Shown in pieces: positions 1 to 9,415 of a stretch of 64,000 nucleotides of DNA; position 1 is the stretch's first letter; every line of letters begins with the position of its first letter. The stretch lies in contig JABIHA010000028.1 of NCBI GenBank assembly GCA_018649885.1, forward strand, positions 1-64,000, written 5' to 3'. The notes below the pieces were generated by a model, which made no database searches, was not told where the DNA came from, and was given only the letters and a program-made list of their open reading frames with translations. The DNA is from Bacteriovoracaceae bacterium. Its GTDB lineage: Bacteria; Bdellovibrionota; Bacteriovoracia; Bacteriovoracales; Bacteriovoracaceae. Both the position numbers and the translations under genes were made by a program.

Positions 1-2
1 CA

Positions 3-158
3 GCAATGTTTTTTAGATCATCAAATGACATGTTAAAATATTGGCAGAAAAATTACGATTGGCCAAATAATATAAATGACATAGGGCCGCACCGGCAAAA
101 AGATAGAAGGGCCCGACAACTTATTGGGCAGTTACGAGAGGAGAGGGATTATCTTTAG
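3..158 (+). CDS. C-terminal end of an unknown protein (5'-truncated by window)
   Basis: An open frame enters from the left edge and ends at TAG 156-158, giving the last 51 residues of a protein. The tail is hydrophilic and rich in Arg, Asn and Gln, ending in a basic/acidic helix-like stretch (QLREERDYL). A strong hairpin follows directly, as expected after a real gene. Too little is present to name a family. The frame could be chance, but the length without a stop and the terminator right after it favour a real gene end. Confidence 0.45.
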   Translation, partial: AMFFRSSNDMLKYWQKNYDWPNNINDIGPHRQKDRRARQLIGQLREERDYL

Positions 159-171
159 AACTGAAACTGTA

Positions 172-209
172 AACTGAACGGTGCACAGTTAACCGTGTAC
201 CGTTCAGTT
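172..209. terminator. Bidirectional hairpin terminator
   Basis: An 11-bp perfect arm (AACTGAACGGT, 172-182) pairs with ACCGTTCAGTT (199-209), and after one mismatch the pairing continues by 3 bp (CAC/GTG). It sits between the end of the upstream plus-strand gene (158) and the stop of the minus-strand MipA gene (227), so it can serve both. Confidence 0.6.
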
Positions 210-226
210 GGTAGGGTTTAAGGCTT

Positions 227-1075
227 TTAGATTTTTTGTTTTTTATCACTTTGATAAAACCAAAAAGTCAGGCCGGTAATTCCAGATACGGTGTGATCTT
301 TGATATGGAGGGGAGAGTCCTTATTTGAGGCATGGTCGTAACTTGTCATGACGGCGCCTCCAAAGACTGACCACTTTTTTAAAAAATTGAAAATGAAAAA
401 GGTTGAAAGTGTTATGGACATATTTCCACCTTTGGCCTCATAGCTGGGCCTAAGCGCTCCGGACTCTCGTCCTTTAACCCTGTAAAAATGGTTATGGTAA
501 TCTTTTGTTGCCCAAGTGGCCGAGAGGCCATTGAACACAGTGAGGTTTTTGTGGATTTTATACCATCCAAAGAGTAGGGGATGAAGCACATAACCTTTGT
601 GTTTTGTATGTTTAAAGTCTGAGCTGATCGCAATTCTAGTTCCGAGGTTGAGAGAAAGAGTGTATCTGCGTCCTTTTTTGGCGGGGATAAAATGGTAGAT
701 AACTCCAGGGCCGAGTTCAAAAAGTGGATCTAAATTATCCATGCCATATCTTGAGGGGACATCGTCACTATTGACCGGAAGAGAAAAGCCTACCGATGTG
801 TTGATTTCAAATCTTTCATTCGAAAAGAATCTTCCTCGCATACCTCCATCCTCATCGGCCCGGACCTTGTCACCTCTAAAAATAAAAGCTGGGTAGGGAA
901 GGACAAAATTTCTTCTTTTGGAGGCCCCGGGATAGTAGGGGAAATTGGCCCAACCAATACCTAGTCCGGCTTCCATGACAGGGAGGTTTTCTTGGTCAAG
1001 TCGATAACTTTGGGCCATGGAAGCACTAATAAAAATAAAAAATGATATAAAAAAAATAGAGATTAATTTCATCAA
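227..1075 (-). CDS. MipA/OmpV family outer membrane protein
   Basis: 282 aa with a Sec signal peptide (residues 1-21, very hydrophobic, ending SASMAQ). The mature part is a beta-barrel-like sequence of alternating aromatic and polar residues with the features of the MipA/OmpV family: an early GIGWANFPYYPGAS segment, a central LGPGVIYHF strand, GTRIAISSDF and a final strand ending in aromatic residues (LTFWFYQ). Family members are outer membrane proteins. Some interact with murein hydrolases (MltA), others act as porins or adhesins; which applies here cannot be told. It is transcribed alone toward the terminator at 172-209. Family assignment is fairly confident, function is not. Confidence 0.75.
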   Translation of the reverse strand: MMKLISIFFISFFIFISASMAQSYRLDQENLPVMEAGLGIGWANFPYYPGASKRRNFVLPYPAFIFRGDKVRADEDGGMRGRFFSNERFEINTSVGFSLPVNSDDVPSRYGMDNLDPLFELGPGVIYHFIPAKKGRRYTLSLNLGTRIAISSDFKHTKHKGYVLHPLLFGWYKIHKNLTVFNGLSATWATKDYHNHFYRVKGRESGALRPSYEAKGGNMSITLSTFFIFNFLKKWSVFGGAVMTSYDHASNKDSPLHIKDHTVSGITGLTFWFYQSDKKQKI

Positions 1076-1372
1076 GAATTTATTTCCCCCAATTGTGTTT
1101 TATTGTATCAGGATTTAGTGAATCAAGAGAATTGAAATAGCTAGCTTTAGAACTGTCCTTTGGAATAACTATAAGGTAAGGCCACCAAAGTTTAATGGAT
1201 TTAGAGAAATCAAATTTTTCATACTCTCATGTTAAGAAAGTGTGATCTTATTGGTAATGGTTGCTTCTGAGCAGCAAAGTTTCAATTTAAATTAAAGATG
1301 GAACAAAGAGATCCTGATGGTAATAATGTAGAGGTCGGCTTCCGAATGAAAATTAATAATAAGGATTGTTAA

Positions 1373-1738
1373 ATGATAGAGTCATCATGCCATTGTGGAA
1401 TTCTTAAAATTCAAATTGATGCAGAAGTTCCTGCAACACTTACTTCTTGCAGTTGTAGTATTTGTAGTCGTTATGGAAGTTTAATGGCCTATTTTTCAAG
1501 TGAAAATGTGAAAATCTCAGCTGTGCCAAGCTCCGTTCAAAAATATTGCTGGGGAGACGAGCAAATAGCATTTGTTAGGTGTTCAAAGTGTGGATGTTTG
1601 AGCCATTGGGAGAGTTTAGACCCCAAGGGAGCAGATCGTATGGGAGTTAATGCACGACTTTTTACCAATGTAGATATTGAGAAAATTCAAGTAAGACGAT
1701 TTGATGGAGCCGATACTTGGAAGTTTTTAGATAAGTAA
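1373..1738 (+). CDS. GFA/CENP-V-like zinc protein
   Basis: 121 aa, no signal peptide, cytoplasmic. Zinc-binding cysteines of the GFA (glutathione-dependent formaldehyde-activating) fold are in place: C6 and C8 (CHCG), C26/C28/C31 (CSCSIC), and C70/C73 (CSKCG). The full domain is present at normal family length. GFA enzymes bind glutathione S-conjugates, but most members have no proven substrate, so formaldehyde detoxification should not be assumed. It stands alone between intergenic stretches; ATG at 1373 follows an AAGGATTG ribosome site. Confidence 0.8.
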   Translation: MIESSCHCGILKIQIDAEVPATLTSCSCSICSRYGSLMAYFSSENVKISAVPSSVQKYCWGDEQIAFVRCSKCGCLSHWESLDPKGADRMGVNARLFTNVDIEKIQVRRFDGADTWKFLDK

Positions 1739-1981
1739 AATGAACAGTGTACTAAAGCTTATTAGGCAATATTTTGGGTCCCAATGGTAGTACAGGCACA
1801 GTGGGGACATTGCGCACTTACTGGTGCAAAATAGTCAGATAGCCTATAAATAATATTTAAATTTCCATAATTTTTATTGAACCTTTCAATAGCTCTTATT
1901 GAATTTACTGGTACAGAACTTGAAATAACTTATGTAAGAAACCTTGTGGTTTCTACGAAATTTATTTACCAGGGACGGAAA

Positions 1982-4900
1982 ATGAGACACCTAAAAGCAA
2001 TTCTTCTTTCACTTATTCTTTCATCACTAGTATTTATGGGTGGATGTAATAGTGGCGGTGGTGGAGGTAGTGCCGGAGGCGGTGGGACTGCTGCTCCAGT
2101 GGTACCAGCACCTGCTGTAGAGACTGCTGCTATTGAGCCAGATCTTAATGCACTTGAGAGCGTTCAATATACTTTTGAAGATGGAAGTCTTGTGGGAAGT
2201 TATGAATTAACAGAAGACACCGCGAATGCTGAAGATATAAATTATCAAGTTTATTGGACCGTTGGGGAAGAGGTTTATCAGGGAGCGAGTTTATCACTAG
2301 ATAAGCTCAGAAAAGATGAGCAAGTCATCTTCTTTGCAAATGCTGTTAAAGGATCCAGTATTCAAAGTCTTGGAACAACACCTTTTATTTCTCCTGGTTT
2401 TATTGACCTCGAGTTTAGTGAGCTTGAGGCAGATGAAGATCAAATTTACATAACACTCGGAAATATAGGAGATGGCAATGAAAACCTTTTCTCCACGCAA
2501 ACTAACTTTCAATTTACTCTTCAATTTATGAAAACAGAAGATAGTGAAGGCAATATTGTTGAACTGGACCCAGAAGAATACACACTGCTCTCTTCAGCAA
2601 ATGAAATTATTGAAGCAGGAAGTACTAAGAGGATTGCCTTCTCAAAAGATAAAATGCTTTCACTTTACAATGCAAGGGAGCCGGATTCTCAATTGTCATT
2701 TCATTTCAAAGTTCAAATTGATGGAGAAAATAGAATTAATGAGGCCTCAAAGGAAAATAATGATTTTGAAGGAACAATTGCCCTATTCAGTGGTAGTGAG
2801 CGATTTGATGCCTCCATTGAGAGTGTATTAGAAAGTGATGAGAATATCCAGATTACGCTTTCTAACAACGGTCTAAGTGCGATTGATGAAGGAGTTCTTC
2901 TTCAGCTTGATATTTATAATCAAAATAGTGAAAAAATTCATACAAGAGACCATGTTGTAGATTCACTTTTAAGAGGGGAGAATCAAGTTATAACTCTAGC
3001 GAAAAATGATCTTAGTATTTATGCCCTTGAAAACCATATATTTGATCTTATCCTTAAAGACTTTGGTATAGGTAGGGATAAGAATCCTGAAAATGATTCT
3101 CTAACCAGTGAAGTTCTCATCACTTCAGTTAATCCTCCAAGAGACCTTGAAGTATTGGCCTTAAACTACAATTTTGGAAATGGACAAGGAATAGTTCAGG
3201 TTAAAAACAATTCACCTATTGAAGTATCCTCAATTAGTCTTGGGGTTGTATCAGGTAGTAATTCCCTTTTAAATAATAGTGACCTTACATTGAGCGCGAT
3301 GGAAACTCGTGAAATAAGCTTTACTGCAAGTTCTGAGCAACTTTCAATTGCAGGGGGCACGTCAAGTATTGGTGCCACTTTAAGTGTGAGCGGTTTTGAA
3401 GAAACTAATACTGAGAATAATTCAAAAGAAATTTCTTTCAATACTCCCGTTAGTGATTTAAAAATCCTGAGTCTTTTTACGTCCCAGGGAGATATCGGAG
3501 TTCAGTACAAAGTAATCTCTGGGTTACCTGGACAGCAAAATATTTTAACTGTGATGATTAATGGTGAACCTAAGGTTATTAACTTACCCTCAATAGAAGA
3601 GGGAAATACTGGGTACTATTATTATTTGAATGCAGATATTTACAATGATTTTTCTTACCTTGATAGTTACTACTATAATTTAGTTAATATAACGATTTCA
3701 CCACTAGATTCTTCAATTAAGATGATTAACACACAAGATGATTCCAGATCACTCTATGAAAGAATTCCTGAATATGCATTTGATTTTGCCATAAACTCAA
3801 TGAATATTGAAAATGGCAATCTCACTTTAAACTATTCGGTAGACAAGAGAAGAGATCTTACAATCAATGATGGCACAGTTGAAATCTCAATTGAGATAGC
3901 GGGACAAACTAAAGAGTATAATGTATCTCAAACCTTTCTTAGTGGATCTACTAGCGGCTCGCTTCAACTAGATCTACATGATGAGTTTAATCTTAGTTTA
4001 GATAATGAATATTACCTAAATGCAACTATAGACTCAAATGAATTTTTTGATGAAATTGAAGAATACAATAATCGTTATAGTGAGAATTTTGATTCAAGAT
4101 CATCGCCTCTTTCTAATCTTGTGATTAAAGAAATGCGTAGTGAGGATAAAGATTTCTTTGTCACTGTTGGTACCAACGAAGGAGAGTGTAAAAATAGAAA
4201 CTCTTGCAATGATGTAACTTTAACTGTGTTCACAAAAGATGAAAGTGGTGGTGTTGATAGAACACTGGATTCTTCATCATTTAATCTTCAAGCGGTTGAT
4301 AGAGAAGTTGAAATTTCTCTAAGTAGTTTTAATTTTCATTACGGCGATGAAGAGACTATTTTTGTACGGATAAATAAAAATGATGCAAGTATTGATGACA
4401 ATGAAGGCCAATACGCATTTTCTTATCATCCAAAAAAAGATCTAGAGATTGTTGATATGAGAATCTCTGAAGATGAATCAGCACTAGAGTTTGTCATCAG
4501 AAATAATGGTACGCAGAGAACTCAAATTGATTACATCGTTGTCGATATTGAAGGAGCAGCGGCCAGTCAGGTTTCATCTGCGAGATATCAAACTCTAGAC
4601 CCCTTTGAAGAAAGAATCTTTAATCATCCTCTTACTAGTTTTTATGTTCCCTATCAAATAGAGGCGCATTCTATAAGTGCTAGGATAAAGTCTTCAAATT
4701 GGTCCGATCAAGTGGGAGGCAACAATACGCTAACAAAAGACGTGGCCATTCCATATCTTGACTTTGAGGTTGTCGATCTTACATTTGAAGATGAAAAAAT
4801 TGTTGTCTATGTGAAAAATAATGGAACTCACAGTGGTGTTGAAGTAAGTACTATTATGGAGGTGCGCCGGCACAATTTTGGCTCAATAAACTATCGTATA

Positions 4901-7528
4901 ACGAGTATTGGTAGAGGAGAGCCTGTAAGAATTGAGATGGATGAAAACCAAATGGAACGCCTAGGTCTTAACGGCCATTATGGCAACTTCAATTTTACTG
5001 TGAAGATAAATGCAAATAAGGACATCAGAGAGCCTGACTATGATAATAATAATTTTGAAAAACAAATTGACTTTCCTTACCCTGAACACAACTTGGTCAT
5101 TGAGGAACTTGGAATATCCTATGTAACAACCTCCATATATTTTCAACCTAAAGTAGTTGCAGAGGGGGAGAGTTGTATTAATCCTGAAATTTGTGATAGT
5201 GCACGACTAATCGTTTATACAAAAAATGAAGATGGATCTGTCAAAACATCTAAGACATGGAATAGTGGAATTTATACCACTGGATCAAGTTTTTATACCA
5301 ATGCTCAGGAATTAGAGCTAGAGCCTTATGTTTCCACTGAGGTTTTCTTTAAAATTGTGGCAGATGATGCTAATCAAGAAGACAACGAAGTATCAACGAT
5401 CATATCATTTAATTTTGCAAGAGATCTTTCAATCAATGACTTTTCTTATGATAAAGGCAAGGAAGAGTTCACGGTTATTGTTGAGAACAAAGGCAGAGAA
5501 GAAGTAAGAATTGAGAGAATGTATATTACACCTCGTATTGGAAACAACCAAAGAACCACCCGAGTTTTACATGGTACAAATGATCCATTTGAACCAGGCG
5601 AGATTAGAGAAATAAAATTTGGTCTAGGGTGGATTGACTATGTCATGGGGGCCGAGGATAGCACGGTTAGTATATCCATTGGACTTCCCGATAGTGATGG
5701 AAATACTATCAATAACTCAAAAACGATTACAGCTGATCTGCCTCACAATGATTTCGAATTGACAGATTTCTATGTAGATGGGCACGAAATCGTGGCCTTG
5801 GTCCAAAACAATGGAGACTCTCTCAAGGCGGGTAGACATATCACAGTAAAAGTTAAATCTCCAACCAGTTATGAATATGCCTCTATTTTTGAATTCGCAG
5901 AAGGTGAGTCAAAAGAAGTACGTTTTTCAAGTGATCAGTTTTTACGTATTGTAGGAGAGGATAGTGTGGTTAGAACAATTAGTGTATCAATTAATCCACT
6001 AATGGAAGGCCAAACATCCGGTCCTGAAGATGATTATCGAATTTTTGAAGAGAGCACATACCTTAATAATAAAATTGAGAAAAATCTAACCACTCCTGAT
6101 TTTAGGCCAGACGTTAGAATTGTTAATGCTGAGGCCAATGGAGAGATATTAGCTGTTACTTTAGAAAATATTGGTGTTGTTCCTTGGCGTACCATAAGTC
6201 GGCTACTAATAACTTCTGAAGATGGTGTGGCCATTACAGTTAATGATTTCACCTTTATCATGCCTAATGAGCAAGGCGTGATAACAGTAAATATGTCTGA
6301 GCTCAATGCTAGAGAAAATATTGACTACAATTTTACATTTACAGCTGACTTTGAAAATACAGCAGAAGAGTTAAATGAAGAAAATAACTCTTTAACTAAA
6401 ACAGTGAGATTCACTGACATTCCAAAACCTGATCTAGTGGTTGAAAATATTGAAATTAGAGATTTTGAATTAGGGATTAGCTATAAAAACTTAGATAGCA
6501 CTAACTCTCTTTCACATTTCCGTTTATTTAATTTAATTGTTCGAGCGGGTGACTTTGAGAGAACCTTTGAAGACCTTTCAATTCCAAGAGAGAATATTAC
6601 TGGTAAAATCAAAATATTAATTCCTGAACTTGATATACTAAGAGGTCAAAATGTAGACTTTGAAGTAGTAATCGATAGCGCTGATAGCATTGGTGAATCT
6701 AATGAAGATAATAACACCACTATTGTAAATTTAGATATCCCAGAAGTTGGGTTGCCTGATCTTATAATTTCACAACATTTTCTACAAACATCTTATAGCG
6801 GTTTAACTTACTTACTGGTAGAAAATATAGGGAGCGAATACTTTGAAATGAATTCTTCTACTCAAATGCCAATCCTAATCTCAGGAAAGGACAATGTTTT
6901 TAATTTAAACTTTGGTTCTAATAAAGAAGTTCTCATTCCAGGGAAGAAGTGGTTATTTCATGTGCAGTCTCAATTCTTCTACTCTTCTTCGCAGGAAGAG
7001 AAAACTGAGCAGGCTTACATGGTAGTGCTTGATCCAAATGAGGTAATTGTTGAGTCTAATGATGAAAATAATACTCACAGTCTAACTTACTATAAAAGTC
7101 CAAGTGAAGGAGTTCAGGTTAATGATGAGAATTGCCCTCGAAATTTTATTTTTACTCAGGTAAGGGCCATAAATGAAATTAAGAAGGTTGAACTCGCATT
7201 TAGCTATGAAAGTGTTTGTGATGCCAAGGGACTTAATACAGAGATTCGCCTGCATCGTGCCAATGGAAAAGTTAAACAACTCTGGATTAACTCAAATCGT
7301 ATTTTCGAAAATGGACAACATTACACTCTTTATGTTGATTACAAGGACTTTATAAGTGAGTTTAAAAATCATGGACGATCTCAGGGATACCAAGTTGAAT
7401 CAATTACACCTAATCTAAATTTTAACGTTAGAGATGAGTATAACGAGTTTGATAACATTCTCGATTACACTGAACTTAACGATACTTTGAGAGAATACGC
7501 CATAGAAAAACAAATTATTGTTCAATAA
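1982..7528 (+). CDS. Giant CARDB-repeat lipoprotein
   Basis: 1848 aa from ATG 1982 (after AGGGACGG). An upstream in-frame TTG at 1877 would add 35 residues but would bury the signal peptide. The N-terminus is a lipoprotein signal (SLVFMGGC) followed by a Gly-rich linker. The rest is about a dozen units of roughly 100-130 aa, each ending in an E-x-N-N-type junction (SKENND, TENNSK, YDNNNF, NEENNS, NEDNNT, NDENNT) followed by a PDL/RDLxI start of the next unit. This is the CARDB (cell adhesion related, Ig-like) repeat pattern. Likely a long surface fibre used for adhesion or binding, anchored by lipid. Two units carry an inserted Cys pair (near residues 740 and 1065). An astacin-type protease gene follows 144 bp downstream. 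Confidence 0.8.
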   Translation: MRHLKAILLSLILSSLVFMGGCNSGGGGGSAGGGGTAAPVVPAPAVETAAIEPDLNALESVQYTFEDGSLVGSYELTEDTANAEDINYQVYWTVGEEVYQGASLSLDKLRKDEQVIFFANAVKGSSIQSLGTTPFISPGFIDLEFSELEADEDQIYITLGNIGDGNENLFSTQTNFQFTLQFMKTEDSEGNIVELDPEEYTLLSSANEIIEAGSTKRIAFSKDKMLSLYNAREPDSQLSFHFKVQIDGENRINEASKENNDFEGTIALFSGSERFDASIESVLESDENIQITLSNNGLSAIDEGVLLQLDIYNQNSEKIHTRDHVVDSLLRGENQVITLAKNDLSIYALENHIFDLILKDFGIGRDKNPENDSLTSEVLITSVNPPRDLEVLALNYNFGNGQGIVQVKNNSPIEVSSISLGVVSGSNSLLNNSDLTLSAMETREISFTASSEQLSIAGGTSSIGATLSVSGFEETNTENNSKEISFNTPVSDLKILSLFTSQGDIGVQYKVISGLPGQQNILTVMINGEPKVINLPSIEEGNTGYYYYLNADIYNDFSYLDSYYYNLVNITISPLDSSIKMINTQDDSRSLYERIPEYAFDFAINSMNIENGNLTLNYSVDKRRDLTINDGTVEISIEIAGQTKEYNVSQTFLSGSTSGSLQLDLHDEFNLSLDNEYYLNATIDSNEFFDEIEEYNNRYSENFDSRSSPLSNLVIKEMRSEDKDFFVTVGTNEGECKNRNSCNDVTLTVFTKDESGGVDRTLDSSSFNLQAVDREVEISLSSFNFHYGDEETIFVRINKNDASIDDNEGQYAFSYHPKKDLEIVDMRISEDESALEFVIRNNGTQRTQIDYIVVDIEGAAASQVSSARYQTLDPFEERIFNHPLTSFYVPYQIEAHSISARIKSSNWSDQVGGNNTLTKDVAIPYLDFEVVDLTFEDEKIVVYVKNNGTHSGVEVSTIMEVRRHNFGSINYRITSIGRGEPVRIEMDENQMERLGLNGHYGNFNFTVKINANKDIREPDYDNNNFEKQIDFPYPEHNLVIEELGISYVTTSIYFQPKVVAEGESCINPEICDSARLIVYTKNEDGSVKTSKTWNSGIYTTGSSFYTNAQELELEPYVSTEVFFKIVADDANQEDNEVSTIISFNFARDLSINDFSYDKGKEEFTVIVENKGREEVRIERMYITPRIGNNQRTTRVLHGTNDPFEPGEIREIKFGLGWIDYVMGAEDSTVSISIGLPDSDGNTINNSKTITADLPHNDFELTDFYVDGHEIVALVQNNGDSLKAGRHITVKVKSPTSYEYASIFEFAEGESKEVRFSSDQFLRIVGEDSVVRTISVSINPLMEGQTSGPEDDYRIFEESTYLNNKIEKNLTTPDFRPDVRIVNAEANGEILAVTLENIGVVPWRTISRLLITSEDGVAITVNDFTFIMPNEQGVITVNMSELNARENIDYNFTFTADFENTAEELNEENNSLTKTVRFTDIPKPDLVVENIEIRDFELGISYKNLDSTNSLSHFRLFNLIVRAGDFERTFEDLSIPRENITGKIKILIPELDILRGQNVDFEVVIDSADSIGESNEDNNTTIVNLDIPEVGLPDLIISQHFLQTSYSGLTYLLVENIGSEYFEMNSSTQMPILISGKDNVFNLNFGSNKEVLIPGKKWLFHVQSQFFYSSSQEEKTEQAYMVVLDPNEVIVESNDENNTHSLTYYKSPSEGVQVNDENCPRNFIFTQVRAINEIKKVELAFSYESVCDAKGLNTEIRLHRANGKVKQLWINSNRIFENGQHYTLYVDYKDFISEFKNHGRSQGYQVESITPNLNFNVRDEYNEFDNILDYTELNDTLREYAIEKQIIVQ

Positions 7529-7672
7529 ATACAATCATAGTCCCGTTAAAGTAGGGGAATTGTTTAGTTCCAAGTTATTGAAACGTCACAAACCTTCTCC
7601 TACTTTTTGAGAGACTTTACTTGTCCATTGAGTCATTTTAGGGCTATATTAGCATCCTTTCAGGGGGGAGAT

Positions 7673-8770
7673 ATCAAAGCTCTTAAGCTCATTAGCCTCA
7701 TTCTACTTAATACTCAATTGATATTTGCAGCGGCCATTGTGGACAAAGAAACTGTGCTTTGGAAGGGGGGAATCATTTTCTACAAGATAGATTCTGGCTT
7801 TGCTCACACAGATAAACTTCAATTGGCGATGGAATATTATGAAAGAAATACTCCTATTAAGTTTGTGGAAAGGACCTCGGAAAAACTCTACGTTACTTTC
7901 AAAGGAGGAAGTGGATGTAAGGCAAATATTGGTATGCCATCTACGGCAAATGCTGTTGTATTCAGCGATACCTGTACATATAGATCTTACCTCCATGAAT
8001 TAGGCCACTTAACAGGATTATTCCACGAACAATCAAGAAAAGATCGTGATCGTTTCATTAAAATAAATTGGGGTAATATTAATAGCTCAGATAGGGACCA
8101 TTTCAAAAAATATTCTACCATGACGACACCAGGTCGAGATTTTCAGGCCTATGATTACAACTCTATAATGCATTATGAAGAGGATGCATTTTCAAAAAAT
8201 GGTGGTTTAACTATCGAGAGAAAAGATGGAGGCGTTCTAAATCCCTTTCAAGATCGGTTGACTACAACAGATTTGAAGGCGGTTAAATACCTATACAAGG
8301 CCTATATCTCACACTCATGCGTAGTGCTCAGACCAAATCGACTAACAGTAAGTTATCGTGCTCCATCATGGCAGGTAAAAGACGGAAATAAGAGATATTT
8401 TAAATTTAATCAAAAGAAAAATGCCCTGGCGGCACTTGAGGTCATACAACATTTTAACCTAAAATATCTTTGTCATACTGGCGTTGGTCAAAAACGGGTA
8501 TCATTTTTCAAAAACCAATCTCTAAATGCACCCTCAGGTAATTTAAGCTTTAGCGAAAATTGCACAAATTTTTCAAACTTAGGTCTAGATGTGAAAATGT
8601 ATGGTGCCTCCAAAATTGGAATTTTTGATAAAAATAGCAACCGAATTCTAGGGTTTGGAAAAGACGTGAAAAGTAGCTACACCGCCTTTCGATTTTTAAA
8701 AGATCAAGTTATCAGGAAAAAATGCCTTATAGGCCTAAAAAAATCTGGGTTTATTTATTGGAAACGCTAG
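7673..8770 (+). CDS. Secreted astacin-like (M12A) zinc metalloprotease
   Basis: About 365 aa. The catalytic domain carries the astacin zinc motif HELGHLTGLFHEQ at residues 108-120 (zinc ligands H108, H112, H118; general base E109) and the Met-turn SIMHYEEDAF. After the peptidase domain there is a C-terminal region of about 150 aa of unknown function, Cys-containing, perhaps for substrate binding. Start choice: a normal signal peptide (MKALKLISLILLNTQLIFA) begins at codon ATC 7673, right after a GGGGGGAG ribosome site. The next upstream standard start is TTG 7607, which lacks a ribosome site and would add 22 polar residues. I therefore prefer the ATC start, with low certainty. Astacins of predatory bacteria are expected to cleave extracellular or prey proteins (inference). 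Confidence 0.85.
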   Translation: MKALKLISLILLNTQLIFAAAIVDKETVLWKGGIIFYKIDSGFAHTDKLQLAMEYYERNTPIKFVERTSEKLYVTFKGGSGCKANIGMPSTANAVVFSDTCTYRSYLHELGHLTGLFHEQSRKDRDRFIKINWGNINSSDRDHFKKYSTMTTPGRDFQAYDYNSIMHYEEDAFSKNGGLTIERKDGGVLNPFQDRLTTTDLKAVKYLYKAYISHSCVVLRPNRLTVSYRAPSWQVKDGNKRYFKFNQKKNALAALEVIQHFNLKYLCHTGVGQKRVSFFKNQSLNAPSGNLSFSENCTNFSNLGLDVKMYGASKIGIFDKNSNRILGFGKDVKSSYTAFRFLKDQVIRKKCLIGLKKSGFIYWKR

Positions 8771-8796
8771 GCCCAGGGCACTGGCAAATATGATAT

Positions 8797-9159
8797 TCAT
8801 AAACAAAAAAGATAAAAATGGTCTTTCTTAAAACGACTATTTAAAAGCGCTTGTTGATAATCCATCTTGTTTAAAGTGTAAAAAATCTTTAGCTCCTCAA
8901 AAACCTTGCTTAGGAGTGTTCTAGCAAGCTGCCTTACTTCAATTTCAAATTGGCGTTGTTTGATAATAGATGAAAATGCTTGATAACCGCTTAGAAAGTA
9001 TTTTTCCATGCAGCCAAAACAGTTTTGTTTTTCACCACAAGACTTCAAGAGAAGGGTCGTTTGAAAAATTTGCTCAAGACATTCAAGTCTTGTAGAGAGA
9101 TCACCGCATTCTATTCTCTGCCATGCCTTCTCAAAGTTCTCAGTCCAACTGTCCTGCAT
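8797..9159 (-). CDS. Unknown 120-aa cytoplasmic protein
   Basis: 120 aa, no signal peptide or membrane segment, predicted mostly helical. A cysteine cluster CGEKQNCFGC lies at residues 41-50, reminiscent of a small metal or redox site. The start ATG has a clear AGGAAGTGGT ribosome site, which supports a real gene. It is convergent with the astacin gene and 26 bp from it. I do not recognise a family. Confidence 0.55.
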   Translation of the reverse strand: MQDSWTENFEKAWQRIECGDLSTRLECLEQIFQTTLLLKSCGEKQNCFGCMEKYFLSGYQAFSSIIKQRQFEIEVRQLARTLLSKVFEELKIFYTLNKMDYQQALLNSRFKKDHFYLFCL

Positions 9160-9415
9160 ACCACTTCCTTTTAAAAAATTACGACCAAGTGAAAAGGGTG
9201 GGACATATTTGAATTTTAAGCATGATGCTTAGGAGACATGTTTGTAAATTGAGAGTCATTGCAATAACAGTACATTCTTCTCACTTGGCCTTAACTGAGA
9301 GTAGTGTATTACATGGGGTTTGGTATGGCAAACATTTGTTTGGTGCGCGATATCTCGCAGCGCTCTGAGAGCCTATTCTGAAATTGTTTAGCTCAGGCGC
9401 CAATGCCGTAGTAAA

